NCBI RefSeq assembly: GCF_003002815.1
Contig: NZ_PVTF01000003.1
Coordinates: 682,001-746,000 of the forward strand
DNA length: 64,000 nt
Source: Umezawaea tangerina
Lineage (GTDB): Bacteria > Actinomycetota > Actinomycetes > Mycobacteriales > Pseudonocardiaceae
Direction of reading: 5' to 3'
A program made the translations under genes and the position numbers. Below are positions 43,457-52,318 of the stretch, one piece after another. How positions within the stretch are numbered: the stretch's first letter is position 1; each line of letters begins with the position of its first letter. The notes beneath the pieces are model-generated. The model made no database searches. It was not told the DNA's origin and worked only from the letters and a program-made list of their open reading frames with translations.

Positions 43457-44607
43457 CCGTCGACCGAGATGGACTCGCGCACGGGCTCCTGGGCCTTCGC
43501 CTGGGCCGCTGCCCGCTCGCGGTCGCGCTTGGCGACCTCCTCGCGGACGATCGGGATCACGTACCGGCCGAAGTCGATGGCGTCGTTCAGGATGTGGTAG
43601 CCGCGGGCGGACAGGATGTCCACGCCGAGGTCGTAGTAGTCCAGCAGCGCCTCCGCCACCGTCTCCGGCGTGCCGACCAGGGCGTTCGAGTTGCCCGCCC
43701 CGCCGGTGGCCGCCGCGGTCGGCGTCCACAGCGCGCGGTCGAACCGCTCGCCCTGCGCGGCGAGCGCGAGCAGCCGCTGGGACCCGGTGTTCTCCGGGTT
43801 CGTCAACGAGTGCCGCCTGGTCAGCGTCGCCGTGCCGCCCCTGGTGCGGTTCTTGATCGCCTCCACGGTCCGGTGCGCCTTCTCCCACGCCAGCTCCTCG
43901 GTGGCGCCGAGGATCGGTCGGAACGCGACCTGGACGCGCGGCACGTCGGTGCGCCCGGCGTCGAGCGCGGCCCGCTTCACGGACTCGATCTGCTCCGCGG
44001 TCTGCGCCAGCGGTTCACCCCACAGGCAGTAGATGTCCGCCTCGGCTCCGCCCGCCCGGTACGCCGCGGGCGAGGAACCGCCGAACGAGACGCCGATCCT
44101 GGGCTGCTGCACGGGGAACGTGTCGCTGACGAAGTCGGCGAACCGGTAGTGCGTCCCCTCGTGGTCGAAGGGCTCGTGCGAGGTCCAGGCCTTCTTGACG
44201 ATCCCGATGTACTCGCGGGTGCGGTCGTAGCGCTCGTCCTTGGTCAGGTAGTCGCCCTCGCGCTGCTGCTCGTGGTCCGTGCCGCCGGTGATGAAGTGCA
44301 CGGTGAGCCTGCCGTCGCTGATCTGGTCCAACGTGGCGAACGTCTTCGCGGCGAACGTGGGGTAGGACACGTTCGGCCGGTGCGCGAGCAGGATCTGCAG
44401 CTTGTCCAGCCGGGTGGCGACGAACGCGGCGACCTGCGCGGGCTCCGGCGAGCCCGAGCCGTAGGCGAACAGCACGCGGTCCCAGCCGTTGTCCTCGTGG
44501 GCGCGGGCCAGGCGCAGCGTGTAGTCCTTGTCGAAGGCGGCACCGGTGCGCGCACCGGTCTCCGAACCGTCGTTGGTGCCACCGATACCCAGGAACTCAA
44601 CAGGCAC
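43453..44607 (-). CDS. LLM-class flavin-dependent monooxygenase
   Basis: 384 residues of the luciferase-like, alkanesulfonate monooxygenase-type fold (reduced FMN supplied by a partner reductase). It starts VPVEFLGIGGTNDGSETGAR at GTG 44607 with GGGGAG 7 nt upstream. VSYPTFAAKTFATLDQISDG and RIGVSFGGSSPAAY are family blocks. It cleaves C-S or similar bonds in known relatives. Two FMN/flavin reductases are encoded 4-5 kb to the right, and it lies 144 bp downstream of a cysteine leader peptide. Sulfonate and S-alkylcysteine derivatives are the main substrate candidates. Confidence 0.9.
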   Translation of the reverse strand: MPVEFLGIGGTNDGSETGARTGAAFDKDYTLRLARAHEDNGWDRVLFAYGSGSPEPAQVAAFVATRLDKLQILLAHRPNVSYPTFAAKTFATLDQISDGRLTVHFITGGTDHEQQREGDYLTKDERYDRTREYIGIVKKAWTSHEPFDHEGTHYRFADFVSDTFPVQQPRIGVSFGGSSPAAYRAGGAEADIYCLWGEPLAQTAEQIESVKRAALDAGRTDVPRVQVAFRPILGATEELAWEKAHRTVEAIKNRTRGGTATLTRRHSLTNPENTGSQRLLALAAQGERFDRALWTPTAAATGGAGNSNALVGTPETVAEALLDYYDLGVDILSARGYHILNDAIDFGRYVIPIVREEVAKRDRERAAAQAKAQEPVRESISVDG

Positions 44608-44751
44608 GTCAGTACTCCCCAGATGTGGTGCGGAGAACGCGCCCCGCGGCGGTGCGGGCGCGAAAGAGGGCACAGCGAGGGCAAGGGCGGACCCGTTGCC
44701 GGGGAAGGGAACTCCGGACGGCGCGTTGAGGGAGACGCGCTCGGCGTGGGC

Positions 44752-44826
44752 TCAGCGCGGACAGGAGGCCGACCACACGCGACCGAGGTCGATGTGGTCG
44801 CGGGTGACCAGTCGCAGGCTTCTCAC
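44752..44826 (-). CDS. leaderless cysteine-type leader peptide of LLM operon
   Basis: 24 codons from GTG 44826; sequence MRSLRLVTRDHIDL then ...VWSASCPR. His11 and Cys22 are separated by 11 residues, as in the two other leader peptides. The string LVTRDHIDL..RV is the pattern seen in actinomycete cysteine leader peptides (recalled knowledge). It reads out 144 bp before the monooxygenase start. Stalling at the Cys codon under cysteine shortage would plausibly open downstream expression. Confidence 0.72.
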   Translation of the reverse strand: MRSLRLVTRDHIDLGRVWSASCPR

Positions 44827-44832
44827 GCCCCC

Positions 44833-44861
44833 ACTGGACCAGCGCCGGGCGCCCCGGTCAA
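44833..44861 (-). promoter_or_regulatory. promoter of LLM operon leader
   Basis: -35 TTGACC (44861-44856), 17-bp spacer, -10 TCCAGT (44838-44833), then 6 nt to the GTG of the leader peptide, so the transcript is leaderless. Confidence 0.55.
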
Positions 44862-44980
44862 CGACCGTCCACATCCCGGAATGCCTTGACGCGCAGCAGT
44901 TGCGCGCGCCTACCATCGGGTGCGGCGTTGAGGGACGCGGCACACGTTCCCGTGCACTCCCCCGCCCCCGGAGACCGTCG

Positions 44981-45898
44981 ATGACCGCGTCCACCGATCT
45001 CGCACCCCCGCCGACGACCCGAACCGCGCCCGTGGACACCGTCGTGCCGCTGCGCAGACCAGGCCGGTGGGTGTCCGCCGCGCTGGTGCTGGTGGTGCTC
45101 GCCGCCGCCGTCCGCTCCATCGTCACCAACGACGCGTTCCAGTGGGACGTCGTCGCCGAGTACTTCACCGCCGACGTCGTGCTGCGCGGACTCGGCACGA
45201 CGCTGTGGCTGACCGTCCTGACCCTGGTGCTGGGCTTCGCGCTCGGCACCGCGCTGGCCGTGCTGAGGCTGTCGGGCAACCCGGTGCTCGTCGGCGTCAG
45301 CTGGGGCTACGTCTGGGTCTTCCGGTCGGTGCCGATGCTGGTGCAGCTGCTGTTCTGGTTCAACATCGGCGCGCTGTACCCGACGCTGTCGTTCGGCATC
45401 CCGTTCGGACCGGACTTCGTGAGCGTGAGCTCGACGAACCTGGTCGGCCCCACCGCGGCCGTCGTCATCGGGCTGACCCTGCACGAGGCCGCCTACGCCG
45501 CCGAGATCGTCCGCGGCGGCGTCGTCTCGGTGGAACAGGGGCAGGTCGAGGCGGCGTTGGCGCTGGGCATGGGCCGCGGCCGGATCCTGCGCCGGATCGT
45601 GCTGCCGCAGGCGATGCGGTCGATCGTCCCGGCCGCGGGCAACGCGCTGATCGGCACGCTCAAGGGCACGTCGGTCGTGAGCGTGCTGGCGGTGCAGGAC
45701 CTGCTGTTCTCGGTGCAGCTGATCTACAACCGCAACTACCTGATCATCCCGCTGCTGCTGGTCGCGACGGTCTGGTACGTGGTGGTGACCAGCGTGCTCA
45801 GCGCGGCGCAGTACTACGTCGAGCGGTACTACGCGCGCGGAGCGGCGCGGGCGCTGCCGCCGACGCCGTGGCAGAGGCTGAAGGGACGGCTGCGATGA
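44981..45898 (+). CDS. polar amino-acid ABC transporter permease
   Basis: 305 residues with an extended hydrophilic N-terminus and six or so membrane helices (from about 33). The HisMQ-type EAA loop is [20 protein letters not shown] followed by [27 protein letters not shown] is the conserved late helix. It should work with the ATPase that overlaps its stop (ATGA) and with the divergently encoded binding protein. A possible promoter is TTGACG (44886) with TACCAT (44911), spacing a loose 19 bp. I found no leader peptide on this side. Confidence 0.92.
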   Translation: MTASTDLAPPPTTRTAPVDTVVPLRRPGRWVSAALVLVVLAAAVRSIVTNDAFQWDVVAEYFTADVVLRGLGTTLWLTVLTLVLGFALGTALAVLRLSGNPVLVGVSWGYVWVFRSVPMLVQLLFWFNIGALYPTLSFGIPFGPDFVSVSSTNLVGPTAAVVIGLTLHEAAYAAEIVRGGVVSVEQGQVEAALALGMGRGRILRRIVLPQAMRSIVPAAGNALIGTLKGTSVVSVLAVQDLLFSVQLIYNRNYLIIPLLLVATVWYVVVTSVLSAAQYYVERYYARGAARALPPTPWQRLKGRLR

Positions 45899-46659
45899 GC
45901 GCGGCGCTCGTGCGGATCAGCGACCTGCACAAGAGCTACGGCATCACACCGGTGCTGCGCGGTGTGGACCTGGAGGTGCGGCAGGGGGAGGTCACCTGCG
46001 TGATCGGGCCGTCCGGGTCGGGCAAGAGCACGCTGCTGCGGTGCGTCAACCACCTGGAGAAGATCAACGCCGGCGAGGTGGAGGTCGACGGCGAGCTGAT
46101 CGGCTACCGCAGGCGCAGGGGCAGGCTGCACGAGCTGAAGGACCGCGCGATCACCAGGCAGCGCGCGGCGATCGGCATGGTGTCCCAGAACTTCAACCTG
46201 TTCCCGCACCTCACCGTGCTGGAGAACGTCATCGAGGCGCCGATGGGCGTGCTGGGCCTCGGTCGGGCCGAGGCCGTGGCGCGGGCCACCGAGCTGGTCG
46301 CCCGCGTCGGGCTGGCGGGACGGGAGTCGTCCTACCCGCGGCAGCTCTCCGGCGGGCAGCAGCAGCGGATCGCGATCGCGCGGGCGCTCGCGATGGAGCC
46401 GAAGCTGATGCTGTTCGACGAGCCCACCAGCGCGCTCGACCCCGAGCTGGTCGGCGAGGTGCTGGCCGTGATGGCGGACCTGGCGGAGGCGGGGATGACG
46501 ATGGTCGTGGTGACCCACGAGATGGCGTTCGCCCGGCAGGTCGCGGACACCGTGGTGTTCCTCGACGAGGGCCGGGTGGTCGAGTCCGGGCCACCGGGGG
46601 AGCTGCTGGTCGCCCCGCGGCACGCGCGCACCCGCGAGTTCCTCGCCAGGGTCCTGTGA
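45895..46659 (+). CDS. polar amino-acid ABC transporter ATP-binding protein
   Basis: 254 residues, GlnQ/HisP type. Walker [21 protein letters not shown], signature [16 protein letters not shown], Walker [16 protein letters not shown] and the switch His in VVTHEM are intact. The insertion [20 protein letters not shown] before the Q-loop is characteristic of the cystine/histidine-type subgroup. Starts inside the permease stop and is overlapped in turn by the FAD/NAD(P) gene. Confidence 0.95.
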   Translation: MSAALVRISDLHKSYGITPVLRGVDLEVRQGEVTCVIGPSGSGKSTLLRCVNHLEKINAGEVEVDGELIGYRRRRGRLHELKDRAITRQRAAIGMVSQNFNLFPHLTVLENVIEAPMGVLGLGRAEAVARATELVARVGLAGRESSYPRQLSGGQQQRIAIARALAMEPKLMLFDEPTSALDPELVGEVLAVMADLAEAGMTMVVVTHEMAFARQVADTVVFLDEGRVVESGPPGELLVAPRHARTREFLARVL

Positions 46660-48563
46660 GCGCGCCGCCGGTGGTGCTCGTGCTGGTCGGCGGCGGCCCG
46701 CGCGCGGCCGGGCTCGTCGAGCGGATCGCGGTGAACGCGCCGGAGCTCTTCCCCGACGCCCGGCTGGAGGTCCACGTCGTGGACCCGCACCCGGTGGGAG
46801 CCGGGCGGGTGTGGCGCTACGAGCAGTCCGGGCTGCTGCGGATGAACTCGATGGCCGCGGACGTCACGATGTTCACCGACAACAGCGTCGTGTGCGACGG
46901 TCCGGTGCGGACCGGTCCGTCGCTGGCCGAGTGGGCCGAGGCGGTGCGCTCGGGCGGACTGTCCGATGTGGACCTCCCGGACGACGTGGTGGACGAGCTG
47001 GACCGGCTGCTGCCCACCACGTTCCCGAGCAGGCGGCTGCAGAGCGCCTACCTGGCCTGGTTCTACCGGGACGCGGTCGCCGCGCTGCCCGACGGGATCA
47101 CCGTGCGGCAGCACCGGACGAGGGCGCTGCGGGTCACCGGGTCGCCGCACGGCAGGCAGCGGGTGTGGCTCGCCGACCGCGACCGGCCGCTGGTGGCCGA
47201 CGCCGTGGTGCTGTCGTTGGGGCACCTGGACGCGGAGATCGGCGCGGGGGAGCGGGAGCTGCTGTCCTACGCCGACGAGCACGGTCTCGCCTACCTGCCG
47301 CCGGACTACTCCGCCGACAGCGACCTGTCGGCCGTCCGGGCGGGGGAGGACGTCGTGCTGCGCGGGTTCGGGCTGGCGTTCATCGACCTGATGGTGCTGC
47401 TGACCCAGGGCCGCGGCGGGAAGTTCGTGCCGACACCGGACGGGCTGCGCTACGAGCCGTCCGGGCACGAGCCGCGCATCCACGTCGGCTCGCGGCGCGG
47501 GGTGCCCTACCACTCCAAGACCGGCTACCGGATGCAGGGCGACCCGCTGCCGCTGCCGCGCTTCTTCGACGCCGCCGTGGCCGACGAGCTGCTCGCCAGG
47601 CAGGACCCGTTCGACTTCAAGGCCGACGTGTGGCCGCTGCTGGCCAAGGAGATCGGCTGGGGCTACTACCACGAGCTGTTCACCGGCCACCCCGACCGCG
47701 TCCGCCTGCCGTGGCCGGACTTCGCCGCGGCGTACACGGCGCTGTCCTGGTACGACGAGGGGATGACGGCGCTGGTCGAGGCCGCCGTGCCCGCCGTGGA
47801 GGACCGGCTCGACTTCGAACGGCTGGACCGGCCGCTCGCCGGGCTGGCGTTCGACGACGGCGAGAGCCTCCAGGAGCACGTCCGGCGGTACGTCGAGGCC
47901 GACGTGGCCCGGCGGTCGGACGCGGCCTTCAGCGCGGACCTGGGGGCGTTCATGGCCCTGCTGTCGGTCTACGGGCAGCTGCCCAGGGTGCTGGTCTCGC
48001 CCAAGCTCGACCCCGGCTCGAGGCTGGCGCACGCCGACGGGTGGTGGACGGGGTTCTTCAGCTACCAGGCCAGCGGGCCGCCGCCGGACCGGCTGGAGGA
48101 GCTGCTCGCGCTGTCCCGCGCGGGGATCGTGCGGTTCCTCGGCGCGGACATGTGGGTGCGGCCGGAGGACGGCGTGTTCCTCGCGGGCAGCGCGAGCGCG
48201 CCGGACGTCGTGCGCGCCACCGGGCTGGTCGAGGCCAGGCTGCCCGCGCACGGGCTGGCGGCGACCGCGGACCCGGTGCTGGCGGCGTTGCGCGGGGCCG
48301 GGGACGTGGTCGAGGAGCTGCTGTCCGACGGGCGGTCCACCGGGCTGGTCAGGGTCGCCGAGGACAACCGGCTGATCGGCCGCGACGACGCTCCGCACCC
48401 GAGGCGGTTCGCGCTCGGGCCGTTCACGACCGGCCGCGCGTTCGCCGCGTTCGCCCGGCCGCGCACCAACGCGCCGGGGTTCCGGCAGAACGACGGGGTG
48501 GCCAGGACGCTGCTGCGCTTCCTGGCCGAGGAGGCCGGGAACCGCTCCGAGAGCGTGGCCTGA
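46656..48563 (+). CDS. FAD/NAD(P)-binding protein (FAD_NAD_binding_9)
   Basis: 635 residues. The N-terminal Rossmann region is [20 protein letters not shown]. It has [20 protein letters not shown] and [14 protein letters not shown], and a long C-terminal half (about 350-600) including [19 protein letters not shown]. The family occurs in peptide or siderophore loci and as lone genes, and its reaction is generally unknown. GTG 46656 overlaps the ATPase stop by 4 nt, so it belongs to the transporter operon and is probably part of the catabolic or salvage pathway. Confidence 0.82.
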   Translation: MSAPPVVLVLVGGGPRAAGLVERIAVNAPELFPDARLEVHVVDPHPVGAGRVWRYEQSGLLRMNSMAADVTMFTDNSVVCDGPVRTGPSLAEWAEAVRSGGLSDVDLPDDVVDELDRLLPTTFPSRRLQSAYLAWFYRDAVAALPDGITVRQHRTRALRVTGSPHGRQRVWLADRDRPLVADAVVLSLGHLDAEIGAGERELLSYADEHGLAYLPPDYSADSDLSAVRAGEDVVLRGFGLAFIDLMVLLTQGRGGKFVPTPDGLRYEPSGHEPRIHVGSRRGVPYHSKTGYRMQGDPLPLPRFFDAAVADELLARQDPFDFKADVWPLLAKEIGWGYYHELFTGHPDRVRLPWPDFAAAYTALSWYDEGMTALVEAAVPAVEDRLDFERLDRPLAGLAFDDGESLQEHVRRYVEADVARRSDAAFSADLGAFMALLSVYGQLPRVLVSPKLDPGSRLAHADGWWTGFFSYQASGPPPDRLEELLALSRAGIVRFLGADMWVRPEDGVFLAGSASAPDVVRATGLVEARLPAHGLAATADPVLAALRGAGDVVEELLSDGRSTGLVRVAEDNRLIGRDDAPHPRRFALGPFTTGRAFAAFARPRTNAPGFRQNDGVARTLLRFLAEEAGNRSESVA

Positions 48564-48567
48564 CGCG

Positions 48568-48596
48568 GGCCGCCGCCGGCGGGTCCGGCGGCGGCC
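48568..48596. terminator. bidirectional terminator
   Basis: Perfect 12-bp stem GGCCGCCGCCGG / CCGGCGGCGGCC with loop CGGGT, between the convergent FAD/NAD(P) protein and flavin reductase genes. Confidence 0.85.
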
Positions 48597-48602
48597 GTCC
48601 GG

Positions 48603-49103
48603 TCAGTCCACCGAGGTGTAGCGGCCCTGGAAGCGGACCAGCGGCGGGGTGCCGCCGGTGTGCTGGATCTCCAGCGGCTCGCCCACCAGCGCGACGTGGT
48701 CGCCCACCGCGATCCGCCGCGCCGTCCGGCAGCGCAGCCGCAGCGGGGCGTCCAGCAGGTGCGGCACACCGTCCACATCGGACTCCCAGTTCGTCGTCGG
48801 ACCGAACCGGTCCGACCCCGTCCTGGCGAACAGGTCCGACAGCTCGCTCTGGCCCGCGTGCAGCAGGTGCACGGCGAACAGCGGCGCCGTCCGCAGCACC
48901 GGCCACGCCGACGCGCCGTCGCCGATCCACACCACGATCAGCGGCGGGTGCAGGCTGGCGGAGGTGAACGAGCTGACCGTGACGCCCACCGGGCCGTCCG
49001 GGCCCTGCGCGGTCACGATGCTGACCGCCTGCGGGTGGTCGCGCAGCGCCCCGCGCAGGTCGTCGGCCAGGTCCCGCTTGCCCCGCGGAGGAACGACGCC
49101 CAT
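48603..49103 (-). CDS. flavin reductase domain protein
   Basis: 166 residues of the HpaC/FMN-binding split-barrel family. Motifs GPVGVTVSSFTSASLHPPLI and FAVHLLHAGQSELSDLFA are typical. It supplies reduced flavin to a partner monooxygenase; the LLM enzyme at 43.5 kb is the obvious candidate. The ATG overlaps the stop of the FMN reductase gene by one base (TGATG). Confidence 0.9.
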   Translation of the reverse strand: MGVVPPRGKRDLADDLRGALRDHPQAVSIVTAQGPDGPVGVTVSSFTSASLHPPLIVVWIGDGASAWPVLRTAPLFAVHLLHAGQSELSDLFARTGSDRFGPTTNWESDVDGVPHLLDAPLRLRCRTARRIAVGDHVALVGEPLEIQHTGGTPPLVRFQGRYTSVD

Positions 49104-49657
49104 CAGGAAACCCCCACTGCCCGTGCCGATCCGACGAGTGCGTTCAGCGTGTCGGCTGTCCCGGTGGCGGTCAACTGCTCGACCAGCGCGGCGGTGAGGG
49201 CCTCGTGGTCACCGGTCAGCCGCGCCTCGTTCACGAACAGGCCGGGCCCCGGCACCCGCGCGCCCAGCTCCACGAGGACCGGCCGCAGGTGCAGCTCCAC
49301 CGCCAGCGCGTGCTTGTCGGAGGCCGCGACCAGCAGCGGCACCGCCACCCGCCCCCTGAGCCACCCGGCGGGCGCCTGGTCGAGCACGGACTTCAGCAGC
49401 CCCGTGTAGGTCGCCTTGTAGGTCGGCGAGGCCACCACCAGCACGTCGGCGGCGCCCAGCAGCCCCAACGCCTCCTTGACCCGTGTCCCGCCGGGCGTGA
49501 ACACCTCCTGCGCGAGCTCGGCCGAGTCCACCACCGCGCCGTTCTCGGCGCCCGCGGTCAGGACCTGGCCGATCGCGTCGCGCAGGGCCAGCGCGGCGTT
49601 GAGGGTGCGGGACGCGGGCCTGGGGTTGCCGACCAGGGTGCCGATCACTGCGGACAT
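49103..49657 (-). CDS. NADPH-dependent FMN reductase (SsuE-like)
   Basis: 184 residues, flavodoxin-like. It opens MSAVIGTLVGNPRPASRTLN, has LGAADVLVVASPTYKATYTG as the flavin-contact block and LRGRVAVPLLVAASDKHALA later. ATG 49657 has AAGGAGC 8 nt upstream. It pairs with the following flavin reductase gene, and the unit begins with a cysteine-rich leader peptide. It likely supplies FMNH2 to the LLM monooxygenase. Confidence 0.92.
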   Translation of the reverse strand: MSAVIGTLVGNPRPASRTLNAALALRDAIGQVLTAGAENGAVVDSAELAQEVFTPGGTRVKEALGLLGAADVLVVASPTYKATYTGLLKSVLDQAPAGWLRGRVAVPLLVAASDKHALAVELHLRPVLVELGARVPGPGLFVNEARLTGDHEALTAALVEQLTATGTADTLNALVGSARAVGVS

Positions 49658-49702
49658 CGTGAGCTCCTTGCTGCGCAACGGGAATCGGCCGGGTCGTCCG
49701 GG

Positions 49703-49777
49703 TCACCGACAGCGGCAGGAGCACGTGCGGGCGAAGTCCACGTGGCGACGGCGGGTCAGCGGCTCTCCTCGGTTCAC
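49703..49777 (-). CDS. leaderless Cys-rich leader peptide of FMN-reductase unit
   Basis: 24 codons from GTG 49777. It begins MNRGEPLTRRRHVDFAR and ends CSCRCR. Cys residues at 19, 21 and 23, with His12, keep the His+11 Cys spacing of the other two leader peptides. It ends 45 bp before the FMN reductase ATG. It is the most cysteine-dense of the three and closest to the polycysteine attenuators described from mycobacteria. Confidence 0.72.
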   Translation of the reverse strand: MNRGEPLTRRRHVDFARTCSCRCR

Positions 49778-49784
49778 ACCTCCG

Positions 49785-49813
49785 AGCATGCGAAGGCGGG
49801 CACACCGCGTCAA
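49785..49813 (-). promoter_or_regulatory. promoter of FMN-reductase leader
   Basis: -35 TTGACG (49813-49808), 17-bp spacer, -10 CATGCT (49790-49785), 7 nt to the leader GTG. Confidence 0.55.
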
Positions 49814-49839
49814 GGTGGTCCACGGAACGGGACCGACCG

Positions 49840-49864
49840 GTACCTGACGCGACCTGTCAGGTAC
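49840..49864. promoter_or_regulatory. 25-bp palindromic operator before DinB-like gene
   Basis: Perfect inverted repeat GTACCTGAC-N7-GTCAGGTAC, 45 bp before ATG 49910. Geometry fits a TetR- or MerR-type regulator. No regulator gene is adjacent. Confidence 0.7.
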
Positions 49865-49909
49865 GGCTGCCACCGTGACCGCGAGCAACCACCGAAACGG
49901 AGACCCGCC

Positions 49910-50416
49910 ATGCCGTCGTTCGTGCCACCCGTCCCCGATGAGCGCACGGCCCTGCTGGGCTACCTGGACAAGCAGCGCGTCGGCCTGCGCAACGCCGTGC
50001 GCGGGCTGGACGACGAGCAGCTGGCCAAGGTCCCGAGCGCCAGCGCCCTGTCCCTCGGCGGCCTGCTCAAGCACGTGACCCGGTCCGAACGCCGCTGGGT
50101 CCAGGCCGGCCTGGCCGGCCTCCCGTTGCCCGGCCTCTGGCCGATCGTCGACTTCGAGTCCGACTTCGTGCTGACCGCGACCGACACGGCCGAGTTCCTG
50201 CTCGCCGACTACGCGGCCTGCGCCCGCGAGACCGAGGACGTCCTGTCCGGCGTCGCCGACCTCGGCGCCCCCTGCGCCCTGCCGGAGGCCGCGCACTGGT
50301 CGGCGCGCTGGGTGCTGCTGCACGTCATCGAGGAGACCGCCCGGCACGGCGGCCACGCGGACATCATCCGCGAGTCGCTGGACGGCCGGACCGCGGGCAC
50401 GCTGGACGCGCCGTGA
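49910..50416 (+). CDS. DinB-like (DUF664) protein
   Basis: 168 residues forming the DinB four-helix bundle. LGGLLKHVTRSERRWVQAG supplies the first metal-ligand His, and LLHVIEETARHGGHADIIRE the others. Such proteins are thought to be metal- and thiol-dependent (mycothiol or bacillithiol) transferases or isomerases. GGAG precedes ATG 49910 by 7 nt. It stands alone, with the 25-bp palindrome in front. Confidence 0.88.
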   Translation: MPSFVPPVPDERTALLGYLDKQRVGLRNAVRGLDDEQLAKVPSASALSLGGLLKHVTRSERRWVQAGLAGLPLPGLWPIVDFESDFVLTATDTAEFLLADYAACARETEDVLSGVADLGAPCALPEAAHWSARWVLLHVIEETARHGGHADIIRESLDGRTAGTLDAP

Positions 50417-50626
50417 CCCCTCATTCGCCCCGACGGGATTTTCGCGCGCCCCGGCCCGGCGGTTTCGAATCCGCCGTCCCGTGACGTGCGCGCGGTTATC
50501 GGGCTGCGCCGGGTAGTACCGGAACGATTTGGTGGTGCCCCGCGCTCGGACGCGTCCGGGAATCACCACTCCGCAATCGGCGACCCTCCCCGGAATGCGC
50601 GCGGATCCGGGTGGAATGGAAAAGCC

Positions 50627-50654
50627 CCCTGGAAGGAGGTGATTCCTCCCAGGG
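50627..50654. terminator. hairpin between convergent genes
   Basis: CCCTG/CAGGG outer and GGAGG/CCTCC inner stems with loop TGATT and a 3-nt bulge. It ends 8 bp before the stop of the reverse-strand FAD dehydrogenase gene. Confidence 0.65.
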
Positions 50655-50662
50655 TCGGAAGG

Positions 50663-52318
50663 TCAGGCGGTGGCCGCCGCCGCGGCCCGGCCCGCCGTGC
50701 GGCCGGAGAAGACGCAACCGCCGAGGAAGGTGCCCTCCAGCGCCCGGTAGCCGTGCAGGCCGCCGCCGCCGAACCCGGCGGCCTCACCGGCCGCGTACAC
50801 GCCGTCCAGCGGCGTCCCGTCGTCCTTCAGCACCCGCGACGACAGGTCCGTGTGCAGGCCGCCCAACGACTTGCGGGTCAGCACGGAGAGCCGGACGGCG
50901 ATCAGGGGGCCTGCCTTCGGGTCGAGGATGGGGTGGGGCTCGACGACCCGGATCAGCTTGTCGGTCAGGAAGTGGCGGGCCATCGAGATCGCGTTGACCT
51001 GCATGTCCTTGCCCAGCCCCGAGGTGACCTGGCGGTCCCGTTCGACGACGACCTTCTCCAGCGCCGACGCGGAGATCAGGTCGCTGCCCACCAGCGCGTT
51101 CATCCCCTTGGCCAGCTCGGCGACCGACCGGCCGAAGATGAACTCGGAGGACTGCTTGGCGAAGGCCTCGACGGGGGCCACCGCGCCCGGCAGGGCGCGC
51201 TTGAGGACGAGCTTCACGTCCTTGCCGGTCAGGTCGGGGTTCTGCTCCGACCCGGACAGGGCGAACTCCTTGCCGATGATCCGCTGGTTCAGCAGGAACC
51301 ACGAGTGCTGGTGGCCGGTCTTGACGATGTGCTCCAACGCGCCCAGCGCGTCGAAACCGGGGAACAGCGGGATGGGCAGCCGCTGCCCGGTCGCGTCCAG
51401 CCACAGCGACGAGGGGCCGGGCAGGATGCGGATGCCGTGCCTGCTCCAGATCGGCGCGTAGTTCGCGATGCCCTCGGGGTAGTGCCACATGCGGTCTTCG
51501 TTGATGAGCCCGCCGCCGGCCTTGCCGACCACCTCGAGCATCTTCCCGTCGACGTGGTCCGGGACGCCGGAGAGCATGTGCTCCGGCGGCGTCCCCATGT
51601 TCTTGGGCCAGTTCTTGCGCACCAGGTCGTGGTTGCCGCCGATGCCGCCGGAGGTGACGACCACGGCCTGGGCGCGCAGCTCGAAGTCACCGGCGACCTC
51701 GCGGGAGCTCTTCTCGCCGCGCGCGGCGGTGCTCGCCTCCAGCACCTCGCCGCGCACGCCGTCGACCGCGCCCGCGGTCGTGGTCAGCTCGGTGACCCGG
51801 TGCCGGAACCGCAGCGTCACCAGGCCCTTCGCCACGCCCTCGCGCACCCGGCGCTCGAACGGGGCGACGATGCCGGGGCCGGTGCCCCAGGTGATGTGGA
51901 AGCGCGGCACGGAGTTGCCGTGGCCGCCCGCGAGGTAGCCGCCGCGTTCGGCCCACTGGACGAACGGGAACCACCGCACGCCCTGCGCGTGCAGCCAGGA
52001 GCGCTTCTCGCCCGCGGCGAAGTCGACGTAGGCCTCCGCCCACTTGCGCGGCCAGTGGTCGCTGTCGCGGTCGAACGCCGCGGAGCCCATCCAGTCCTGC
52101 AGCGCGAGCTCGGCGGAGTCCTTGACCCGGAGCCTGCGCTGTTCGGGGGTGTCGACCAGGAACATGCCGCCGAACGACCAGAAGGCCTGGCCGCCGAGCG
52201 ACGCCTCCGGCTCCTGGTCGAGCAGGATGACCTTTCGACCTGCGTCCACGAGCTCCGCGGTGGCGACCAGCCCCGCCAGACCCGCGCCGACCACGATGAC
52301 GTCCGCGTCCTGTGCCAT
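50663..52318 (-). CDS. FAD-binding dehydrogenase (fumarate reductase/KSTD-like)
   Basis: 551 residues from ATG 52318. The N-terminal FAD motif is DVIVVGAGLAGLVATAELVD, LLDQEPEASLGGQAFWSFGG follows, and the C-terminal FAD motif is GVYAAGEAAGFGGGGLHGYR. It belongs to the FAD-binding dehydrogenase group near 3-ketosteroid delta-1-dehydrogenases, but no other steroid gene is near. TetR-type or steroid operators are not seen. Substrate unresolved. Confidence 0.85.
   Translation of the reverse strand: MAQDADVIVVGAGLAGLVATAELVDAGRKVILLDQEPEASLGGQAFWSFGGMFLVDTPEQRRLRVKDSAELALQDWMGSAAFDRDSDHWPRKWAEAYVDFAAGEKRSWLHAQGVRWFPFVQWAERGGYLAGGHGNSVPRFHITWGTGPGIVAPFERRVREGVAKGLVTLRFRHRVTELTTTAGAVDGVRGEVLEASTAARGEKSSREVAGDFELRAQAVVVTSGGIGGNHDLVRKNWPKNMGTPPEHMLSGVPDHVDGKMLEVVGKAGGGLINEDRMWHYPEGIANYAPIWSRHGIRILPGPSSLWLDATGQRLPIPLFPGFDALGALEHIVKTGHQHSWFLLNQRIIGKEFALSGSEQNPDLTGKDVKLVLKRALPGAVAPVEAFAKQSSEFIFGRSVAELAKGMNALVGSDLISASALEKVVVERDRQVTSGLGKDMQVNAISMARHFLTDKLIRVVEPHPILDPKAGPLIAVRLSVLTRKSLGGLHTDLSSRVLKDDGTPLDGVYAAGEAAGFGGGGLHGYRALEGTFLGGCVFSGRTAGRAAAAATA

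Noticed and set aside
44892-44981. A fourth leader peptide before the ABC permease
   Set aside because: Only very short frames (3 and 10 codons) without Cys are present.
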